Source: Streptomyces sp. NBC_00663
Lineage (GTDB): Bacteria; Actinomycetota; Actinomycetes; Streptomycetales; Streptomycetaceae
Length of the DNA stretch: 64,000 nt
Assembly (NCBI RefSeq): GCF_036226885.1
Contig: NZ_CP109027.1
Span: 6,758,001-6,822,000, forward strand
Reading direction: 5' to 3'
The notes below the pieces were generated by a model. The model made no database searches. It was not told the origin of the DNA and saw only the letters and a list, made by a program, of their open reading frames with translations. Positions 57,754-64,000 of the stretch are shown piece by piece. Both the position numbers and the translations under genes were made by a program. Positions within the stretch are counted from its first letter, which is position 1. Each line of letters opens with the position of its first letter.

Positions 57754-59229
57754 TCAGGACACGCTGCGCAGCGCGTCGGCCGGCCGCATCCGGGAGGCGC
57801 GCCAGCCGCCCATCGCACCGGCGATCAGACCGCCGGTCACCGCGAGGCCGACCGCGAGGGCGATGGTGGTCAGCGAGACGGGCGCGGAGAGCGCGATCTC
57901 CATGGTGTTCTGCGTGGACTGCTGACCCGGGCCGCCACCGCCGGGGCCGCCGCCCATGCCGCCACCGCCGCCGGTGCTGCCGAGCTGAGCGGTCAGCTTC
58001 GGGCTGATCGCGGTCACCGCGTAGGCCGCCGCGAGACCCAGGCCGATACCGAGGGCGCCGCCGAGGAGGCCGTTGACCATCGACTCGCCGACGACCTGCC
58101 GGGTCACCCGGCGGCTCGGCCAGCCGAGGGCCTTCAGGGTGCCGAACTCACGCACCCGACGGGACACGGCGGAGGAGGTCAGCAGCGCGGCGACCAGGAA
58201 GGCCGCGACGAGCACCGCGATCGACAGCCACTTGCCCACGCTGGTGGCGAGGTTGGAGGCGGTGGACAGGGAGCCGGAGACGGTGTCGGCGAGGTCGGCG
58301 GAGGTCGTCACCGTCGTACCCGAGATGTTCTTCTGGATGGTCGCCTTGACCGTGTCGATCTGCTTCGAGTCGGTCGCCTTGACGTAGATCGTGGTGACCT
58401 GGTTCTTGGCGTCGGCGAGCGTCTGGGCCTGCTTCAGCGGCAGGTAGACATCGGTGGTGGACTCGCTGCTGGAGGCCGTGGCGATACCGATGATCGTGTA
58501 CTTTGTGCCGGAGATCTTGAGGGTCTTGCCGACCTTGTACTTGTTCTCCTTGGCGTACGACTTGCTGAGCACCACGACCTTCGCGTTGGTCTGCGAGGCG
58601 GTGAAGGTCTTGCCGGAGGTGATCTCCATGCCGGCCAGCGGGCCGAGGGTCTGGTCGGTGACGTCGACGCCGGCGACCGAGTAGGAGTTCACGTCGAACG
58701 AGGCGCCGCCGCCCTGCACCTGGGGCGCCGCCGTGCTGTTGCCGCCGCTGCCGCCACCGGGGCCGCCCTGGCCCTGGGACTGGCTGCTGCTGCCGGTCGT
58801 GGACTTCGCCTTGCCCTGGGTGAAGGAGCCGTCGACCTTGGTGACGTTCAGGGTGATCGCGCCGACGGCGTTCGCGACGCCGTCCTGCCCCGCGACCTTC
58901 GCGACCAGCGCGGCCTTGAGGGCCTGGCCGCCCTGGGTCATGACCCGGTCCGAACTCTGCGTCTCGTCACTGTCGTTGGACTTGGCGTCGAACTCGAAGT
59001 TCGGTCTGCCGGAGCTGTTGTCGGTGGGCGCCGACCGCGCCTTGGTGACGGTCATGTCGGTGCCGAGGCCGTACAGCGACTTCAGGACCTTGTCCTGAGC
59101 CTGAGTCATACCGGCCGACACCGAGTTGACGGTGATGACCAGCGCGATACCGAGCGCCAGACCCAGTGCGATGACCAGAGCCGCCTTCTTGCGCCGGCCC
59201 AGCTCGCGCTTGAGATAGATGCCAAACAT
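57754..59229 (-). CDS. MacB/FtsX-type ABC permease
   Basis: Protein of 491 residues. One N-terminal helix (KKAALVIALGLALGIALVITVNS) is followed by a large extracytoplasmic MacB-like domain with a Gly/Ser/Gln-rich insert. Three C-terminal FtsX helices carry FGTLKALGWPSRRVTRQVVGES, the coupling region. A second Gly-rich stretch (GSTGGGGGMGGGPGG) lies in the last outer loop. ATG at 59229 has GAGGA upstream; a start at 59259 is less likely. With the ATPase it likely acts on envelope lipoproteins, peptides or antibiotics. Confidence 0.9.
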   Translation of the reverse strand: MFGIYLKRELGRRKKAALVIALGLALGIALVITVNSVSAGMTQAQDKVLKSLYGLGTDMTVTKARSAPTDNSSGRPNFEFDAKSNDSDETQSSDRVMTQGGQALKAALVAKVAGQDGVANAVGAITLNVTKVDGSFTQGKAKSTTGSSSQSQGQGGPGGGSGGNSTAAPQVQGGGASFDVNSYSVAGVDVTDQTLGPLAGMEITSGKTFTASQTNAKVVVLSKSYAKENKYKVGKTLKISGTKYTIIGIATASSSESTTDVYLPLKQAQTLADAKNQVTTIYVKATDSKQIDTVKATIQKNISGTTVTTSADLADTVSGSLSTASNLATSVGKWLSIAVLVAAFLVAALLTSSAVSRRVREFGTLKALGWPSRRVTRQVVGESMVNGLLGGALGIGLGLAAAYAVTAISPKLTAQLGSTGGGGGMGGGPGGGGPGQQSTQNTMEIALSAPVSLTTIALAVGLAVTGGLIAGAMGGWRASRMRPADALRSVS

Positions 59230-59608
59230 CCCGTTCCTCGAGGTTCGTGGCGCCCGCATGTGGGCGCGGCCTCAAGCTAGGGAGGAAATGTTGAGCAGCC
59301 GTGAGTAAGGGATGTGTGGGACCTGAGAGGCGATGTGCGTGAGCTGAGAATCCGCGGACCGTCCCGAACTGAACGGCAGCCGTTCCACCCGCCGGTGTGC
59401 ACTCCGCGGTCCCACGCGGAGCCCACCCCCAACCGGCGTGGTGGAACGACTGCCGTCTCCCCCCTCGGTTTTGGCCGGAAGCTCTCCACTCCAACTGTGA
59501 AGCTCTTGTGGAGGCGAGTTGAGCATAAGTCCGCTACCGGCCGAAATGGTGCGGAGTGAACTATTCCGGTTGTGCAAGTTGTGAAGCCGGGAGTCGGGCC
59601 CGCCGGGC
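59230..59608. other. Intergenic region with a large inverted repeat
   Basis: 379 bases with no gene. It contains the nested inverted repeat at 59373-59456 and a more A/T-rich part at 59480-59580. Promoter of the ABC exporter operon must lie near its left end. Confidence 0.6.
59373..59456. repeat. Nested inverted repeat
   Basis: The outer arms ACGGCAG-CGTTCCACC-GCCGG and their near-complement (ending CTGCCGT) match over about 21 of 24 positions. They enclose a perfect inner hairpin CTCCGCG / CGCGGAG (59402-59421). It could be a structured RNA, an attenuator, or the end of the SDR transcript from the right. Confidence 0.6.
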
Positions 59609-60367
59609 TCAGCCGCGCCCCACGTACGGCATCGCCGTCGCCAGCACCGTCGCGAACTGCACGTTCGCCGCGAGCGGCAGCTCCGCCATGTGCCGCACGG
59701 TGCGCGCCACGTCGGCGACATCCATCACCGGCTCGGGTGCGACCTCCCCGCTGGCCTGCAACGCACCCGTCCGCATCCGCGCCGTCATGTCGGTGGCGGC
59801 GTTGCCGATGTCGATCTGCCCGACCGCGATGTTGTACGGCCGCCCGTCCAGGGACAGCGACTTGGTGAGGCCGGTCAGGGCGTGCTTGGTCGCCGTGTAG
59901 GCGACGGAGTGCGGGCGGGGTGTATGGGCGGAAACGGAACCGTTGTTGATGATCCGGCCGCCCTGCGGGTCCTGCTCCTTCATCTGCCGGTACGCCGCCT
60001 GCGCGCACAGGAACGCCCCGTTGAGGTTGGTGTCCACCACGTGCCGCCAGGCGTCGTACGGCAGTTCCTCCACCGGCACCCCGCCGGGCCCGAACGTCCC
60101 CGCGTTGTTGAACAGCAGGTCCACCCGCCCGAACTGGTCCACGGTCGCCGCGAACAGCGCGGCCACGTCCTCCGGCCGCGCCACGTCGGTGCGTACGGCG
60201 AGGGCGGTGCCCTCAGGTGCGAGCGCCGCCGTCTCCTCCAGCGTCCCGGGACGGCGCCCCGCCAGCGCCACGGACCAGCCGGCCCGCAGCAGCTCCACGG
60301 CGACGGCCCGCCCGATCCCGGAGCCGGCGCCGGTCACGACGGCGATCTTCGATGCGTGTTCGGTCAT
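59609..60367 (-). CDS. Short-chain dehydrogenase/reductase
   Basis: Classical SDR of 252 residues with cofactor loop TGAGSGIGRA, NNAGTFGP, the Ser of NNGSVSA and YTATK active-site motif. The residues after the second strand (LAGRRPGTLEE) suggest NADP. ATG at 60367. Substrate unknown; it stands next to an oxidoreductase gene on the same strand, with 72 bases between. Confidence 0.92.
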   Translation of the reverse strand: MTEHASKIAVVTGAGSGIGRAVAVELLRAGWSVALAGRRPGTLEETAALAPEGTALAVRTDVARPEDVAALFAATVDQFGRVDLLFNNAGTFGPGGVPVEELPYDAWRHVVDTNLNGAFLCAQAAYRQMKEQDPQGGRIINNGSVSAHTPRPHSVAYTATKHALTGLTKSLSLDGRPYNIAVGQIDIGNAATDMTARMRTGALQASGEVAPEPVMDVADVARTVRHMAELPLAANVQFATVLATAMPYVGRG

Positions 60368-60439
60368 GACAGGGGAGCGTACGAGGAAGCTCCATGATGC
60401 GGAATCCACTATCCGGTGGGCGGACCCCTGGGGCGGGGG

Positions 60440-61435
60440 TCACTCGCCGGGGTAGCGCACCCCGATCCGCTCCCGCACCGCGTCCATCGTCCGCATCACG
60501 GCCAGCGTGCCGTCGAGCGGGACCAGCGGGGACTCGGTCTCGCCGGCCCGCAGGGCCCGCATGACCTCGGCGGCCTCGTGCTTGAGGCTGTTGCGCGGAC
60601 CGGCCGCCGCGTCCGCCTTGAACTCCTCGGGGTCACGGCCGTCCCGGTGCAGCACGAACCGGTCCGGGAAGAAGAAGCCGTACGGCACGTCGATACGGCC
60701 CTCGCTGCCGGTGACCGATGCCGAGGTCGCCGTACCGCCGATGATGGAGCAGTGCACCGAAGCGAGAGCGCCGCTCTCGTACGAGAGCAGTGCACCCGTC
60801 TGGAGATCGACGCCCTCGTCGGAGAGCACCGCTCTCGCTGTCACGTCCGAGGGCTCCCCGAGCAGCAGCTGGGCGAACGACACCGGGTACACCCCCAGGT
60901 CGAGGAGCGAACCCCCGCCCTGTGCGGGGTCGCGCAGCCGGTGCGAGGGCGGGAAGGGGCCCGCGAGGCCGAAGTCAGCCTGCACACTGCGCACCTCACC
61001 GATCGCGCCGTCGTCCACCAGCGCCTTCAACTGCCGGACCAGCGGATTGCAGTACATCCACATGGCCTCCATCAGGAAGCTCCCGCGGTCCCTGGCCAGC
61101 GCGACGAGCTCCTCCGCCTCGCGCGCGTTCAGCGTGAACGCCTTCTCGCACAGCACGTTCCGCCCGGCCTCCAGACACAGACCGGCGGCGGCCCGGTGCG
61201 CCGAGTGCGGAGTGGCGACGTACACGACATCGATGTCCGTGTCCTCGGCCAGCGCACCCCACTCCCCGTACGCCCGCTCGATCCCGAACCGGTCCGCGAA
61301 CGCCTTCGCCGACTCCTCGCTGCGCGAGGCCACCGCCACGACCTCCGCGTCCGGCAGGTCCACCAGGTCCGCCGTGAAGGCCGCCGCGATCCCGCCCGTC
61401 GCCAGAATGCCCCAGCGCACGTTTCTCTCCGCCAT
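60440..61435 (-). CDS. Gfo/Idh/MocA family oxidoreductase
   Basis: Protein of 331 residues. The Rossmann motif is GILATGGIAAAF, followed by VVYVATPHSAHRAAAGLCLEAG and the EKAF form of the family EKP motif (CEKAFTLN). The C-terminal sheet domain includes GGGSLLDLGVYPVSFAQLLLGEP. It oxidises or reduces a sugar or polyol with NAD(P). ATG at 61435. Divergent from the Bcr/CflA pump. Confidence 0.93.
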   Translation of the reverse strand: MAERNVRWGILATGGIAAAFTADLVDLPDAEVVAVASRSEESAKAFADRFGIERAYGEWGALAEDTDIDVVYVATPHSAHRAAAGLCLEAGRNVLCEKAFTLNAREAEELVALARDRGSFLMEAMWMYCNPLVRQLKALVDDGAIGEVRSVQADFGLAGPFPPSHRLRDPAQGGGSLLDLGVYPVSFAQLLLGEPSDVTARAVLSDEGVDLQTGALLSYESGALASVHCSIIGGTATSASVTGSEGRIDVPYGFFFPDRFVLHRDGRDPEEFKADAAAGPRNSLKHEAAEVMRALRAGETESPLVPLDGTLAVMRTMDAVRERIGVRYPGE

Positions 61436-61552
61436 TCCGCTGCCCGCCCCTGCTCGCACTCGGCCGCGCTCGCGCGCGTGACCCTCGCCACTGTGTACGA
61501 ACTGAGAGCATAGGTGGCGGCCCACGCGGGCCACCGGGAGAGGGAGGGGCGC

Positions 61553-62848
61553 ATGCCCGAGCGCGGGGCATCGACATCGGATCTGAACGAGGCGGCCGTA
61601 CCGGAGACGGAGACGGCCGCCCCTGCTGTGCGCCGCACCAGCCTGCTCGTCACCTTCGTCCTCGGCGGTCTGACCGCCACGCCTCCGCTGGCGATGGACA
61701 TGTACCTGCCCTCGCTGCCCGAGGTCACGAAGTCCCTGCACGCCCCCGCGGCGACCGTCCAGCTCACCCTCACCGCCTGCCTCGCCGGCATGGCCCTCGG
61801 GCAGCTCGTGGTCGGCCCGATGAGCGACCGCTGGGGCCGCCGCCGCCCGCTCCTCGCCGGCCTGGTCGTGTACGTCCTCGCCACCGCCCTGTGCGCCCTC
61901 GCCCCGAACGTCGAGACGCTGGTCGCCTTCCGGCTGACACAGGGCCTCGCGGGCGCGGCCGGGATCGTCATCGCGCGGGCCGTCGTACGCGATCTCTACG
62001 ACGGTGACGCCATGGCCCGCTTCTTCTCCACCCTCATGCTGATCGGCGGGGTCGCCCCGATCGTGGCGCCGCTCATCGGCGGCCAGATCCTGCGCGTGAC
62101 GGACTGGCGGGGCGTGTTCGCCGTCCTGACGGTCATCGGACTGCTGCTCGCCGGACTGGTGTGGGCGCGGCTTCCGGAGACGCTCCCCGTGGAGGCGCGG
62201 CACGTCGGCGGCGTCGGCGAGGCCCTGCGCTCGATGCGGGCGCTCCTCGCCGACCTGCCCTTCACCGGCTACATGCTCACCGGCGGCTTCGCCTTCGCCG
62301 CGCTGTTCGCCTACATATCGGCCTCGCCGTTCGTGATCCAGGAGATCTACGGCGCCTCCCCGCAGACCTTCAGCCTGCTCTTCGGCGTCAACTCGGTCGG
62401 CCTGGTGGCCGTGGGCCAGATCAACGGCAAGCTGCTGGTCGGGCGGGTCAGCCTGGAGAAGGTGCTCGGCGTCGGCCTCGCGATCGTGACGGTCGCGGCG
62501 GCGGCCCTTCTGCTGATGTCCCTCGGCACCTTCGGCGAGGCGGGCCTGGTCCCGGTGGCGGCAGCCCTCTTCGTCCTCATGTCGGCCATGGGCCTGGCCC
62601 TGCCCAACGCCCAGTCCCTCGCCCTGCTGCGCACCAAGCGCGCCGCGGGCTCCGCGTCCGCCCTGCTCGGCACGTCCTCCTTCCTCGTCGGGGCGGTCGC
62701 CTCCCCGCTGGTCGGGATCGCCGGTGAGGGAACCGCCGTCCCGATGGCCGTCGTCCAGTTGTCGGCTTCACTGGTAGCGCTTACCTGTTTCATGGGAATG
62801 TGCCGTCCTTGGAACAGACGTGCGAGTGTGGAGGGAGTGGAGAGCTGA
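61553..62848 (+). CDS. MFS multidrug exporter, Bcr/CflA family
   Basis: Exporter of 431 residues with 12 membrane helices. PPLAMDMYLPSLPEVTKSL is the diagnostic helix-1 sequence of Bcr/CflA and motif A is GPMSDRWGRRRPLLAG. Members export chloramphenicol, sulfonamides, bicyclomycin or endogenous compounds. ATG at 61553 with AGGGAGGGG upstream; the earlier GTG at 61514 is less likely. Its stop overlaps the next gene. Confidence 0.92.
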   Translation: MPERGASTSDLNEAAVPETETAAPAVRRTSLLVTFVLGGLTATPPLAMDMYLPSLPEVTKSLHAPAATVQLTLTACLAGMALGQLVVGPMSDRWGRRRPLLAGLVVYVLATALCALAPNVETLVAFRLTQGLAGAAGIVIARAVVRDLYDGDAMARFFSTLMLIGGVAPIVAPLIGGQILRVTDWRGVFAVLTVIGLLLAGLVWARLPETLPVEARHVGGVGEALRSMRALLADLPFTGYMLTGGFAFAALFAYISASPFVIQEIYGASPQTFSLLFGVNSVGLVAVGQINGKLLVGRVSLEKVLGVGLAIVTVAAAALLLMSLGTFGEAGLVPVAAALFVLMSAMGLALPNAQSLALLRTKRAAGSASALLGTSSFLVGAVASPLVGIAGEGTAVPMAVVQLSASLVALTCFMGMCRPWNRRASVEGVES

Positions 62849-63984
62849 GCGCGCCGAAACTGCGCAACGACACACCGGAGCGGGCCGGCCTGGACCCCGA
62901 GGAACTGAAGCTCCTCGTCCAGGACGTCGACGCGCTCACCACAGGCGAACGCCCCTGGGCGGCGGGCGCGGTCGTGGTGGCCGGCCGGGGTCCGGTCGTC
63001 GCCGTGGAGGAGGCGACGGGCTGGGCGGTCCGGTACGCGTCCTACGACCCGAAGAGGGACGCGGGCGTGGAGCTGCCGCGCAGGACCCGCGTCGCGATGA
63101 CGACGGACACCCCCTTCGATCTCGCCTCCCTCACCAAGCTGTTCACGGCGGTCGCCGCGATCCAGCAGATCGAGCGCGGCACGCTCGGCATCGACGCCAG
63201 GGTGGGCGCGTACCTCCCCGACTTCCGGGCGGCGGCCGAACATCGCATCACCGTCCGCCAACTGCTCACCCACACCTCGGGCCTGCGCCCCGAACTCCCT
63301 CTGTACGACCTCGCGGACGACACGGCCCGCCTGCGGGCGCTCCAGCGGGAACGCCCGATCGGCGTGCCGGGCACCTACTGCTACTCCGACCTCAACCTCC
63401 TGCTGCTCCAGCACGTCCTGGAACGCATCACCGGCCGCGCCCTCGACGTCCTGATCCACGACGGCATCACCCGCCCCCTCGGCATGACGTCCACCGCCTT
63501 CGGTCCCTGCCCCGGAGCGGCGGCCACGGAGGACCAGCGCCGGCCGTGGGCCAAGGCGGACCGGGGGATGCTGCGGGGTGTCGTCCACGACGAGAACGCC
63601 TGGGCCCTGGGGGGTGTGGCCGGCCACGCGGGCCTCTTCTCCACGGCCCACGACCTCGCGGTGTTCTGCCGCACGATCCTGGCCGGCGGCTCCTACGGCC
63701 CGGCCCGCATCCTGGGCCCCGACTTCGTGGAGCTGCTGCTGACCCCGCCGGGCCTGGGCTTCGCCCTGGACCAGCCGTGGTTCATGGGCGAACTGTCGGG
63801 CCGGGGCGCCGCGGGCCACACCGGCTTCACGGGAACGTCCCTGGTCCTGGACCGGGCCACGGACACGTTCCTGGTCCTCCTGGCCAACACGGTCCACCCG
63901 AGACGCCGCCCGGCGGTGAACGGACCGAGGGCGCGAGCGGCGACGCGGGTGGCACGGGCGGTCAGAGAGAAGCGAACGCGCTGA
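62845..63984 (+). CDS. Serine hydrolase (class C beta-lactamase fold)
   Basis: Protein of 379 residues of the beta-lactamase/esterase superfamily. The nucleophile is in DLASLTKLFT (SxxK), the Tyr in TYCYSDLN, and AGHTGFTG replaces the KTG box. No signal peptide is evident, pointing to a cytosolic esterase or peptidase. Start is uncertain. A CTG at 62845 overlapping the MFS stop (CTGA) has GAGGGAG seven bases ahead, while a GTG at 62800 would overlap the MFS gene by 49 bases. The CTG is preferred with modest confidence. Confidence 0.85.
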   Translation: MSAPKLRNDTPERAGLDPEELKLLVQDVDALTTGERPWAAGAVVVAGRGPVVAVEEATGWAVRYASYDPKRDAGVELPRRTRVAMTTDTPFDLASLTKLFTAVAAIQQIERGTLGIDARVGAYLPDFRAAAEHRITVRQLLTHTSGLRPELPLYDLADDTARLRALQRERPIGVPGTYCYSDLNLLLLQHVLERITGRALDVLIHDGITRPLGMTSTAFGPCPGAAATEDQRRPWAKADRGMLRGVVHDENAWALGGVAGHAGLFSTAHDLAVFCRTILAGGSYGPARILGPDFVELLLTPPGLGFALDQPWFMGELSGRGAAGHTGFTGTSLVLDRATDTFLVLLANTVHPRRRPAVNGPRARAATRVARAVREKRTR

Positions 63985-64000
63985 CGGGCAGGTGGTCCGA

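Overview
The window has about 72% G+C, frequent GTG starts, tightly overlapping ATGA/GTGA gene junctions, a type-A RNase P RNA and families typical of actinomycetes (WhiJ/DUF397 clusters, SigE-family sigma factors, RNase H/acid phosphatase fusions, F420-dependent oxidoreductases). All of this points to a Streptomyces chromosome, mostly core with a few accessory insertions. No transposase, integrase, tRNA or CRISPR array was seen.

Layout. 0.2-2.9 kb: a divergent cytochrome P450 / thiolase pair. 3.0-6.8 kb: a WhiJ-type cluster (XRE regulator, DUF397 protein, HATPase), then DUF1579, a PPOX-family enzyme, a DUF1275 membrane protein and a secreted transglycosylase. 7.1-12.9 kb: a cobalamin-riboswitch operon encoding two surface-anchored proteins and a complete ECF transporter. 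13.0-17.0 kb: a phosphotransferase, then divergent operons for SnoaL-like/metallo-beta-lactamase proteins and aldehyde dehydrogenase/ferredoxin. 17.1-22.3 kb: a TPR protein, an apparently gene-less TPP riboswitch, a KstR-like TetR regulator and a glycosyltransferase/methyltransferase/cyclase-like operon. 22.3-34.2 kb: envelope proteins, an LLM oxidoreductase, an amidase, two MFS pumps, a SigE-family sigma factor and a DesK/DesR-type two-component system. 34.5-37.4 kb: MaoC hydratase, Zn-alcohol dehydrogenase and SDR operon. 37.4-49.4 kb: Nif3, coiled-coil zinc ribbon, RNase H/phosphatase, KDPG aldolase, YaaA, RNB nuclease, a MerR regulator, a broken AraC gene, a DMT transporter and rnpB. 49.8-64 kb: a permease/M20 peptidase operon, MazG, DUF305/DUF6153, DoxX, a MacB-type ABC exporter, an SDR, a Gfo/Idh dehydrogenase, a Bcr/CflA pump and a serine hydrolase.

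The most coherent hidden system is a dispersed KstR-type regulon. The TetR protein at 18.2-18.9 kb closely resembles mycobacterial KstR. Six copies of a TNNAACNNGTTNNA-like palindrome (two exact, four with one deviation) lie only in the promoter regions of the P450/thiolase, metallo-beta-lactamase/aldehyde dehydrogenase, kstR/glycosyltransferase and MaoC/ADH/SDR genes. These enzyme families fit oxidation and beta-oxidation of a sterol or terpenoid side chain. No ring-degradation genes are present in the window, so the true substrate is open.

Other points worth following are the TPP riboswitch that faces the 3' end of kstR with no gene behind it, the B12-riboswitch operon whose first gene has an alpha/alpha-barrel repeat protein reminiscent of intrinsic factor, and a dispersed Streptomyces intergenic repeat that has become coding sequence inside an ABC ATPase linker.
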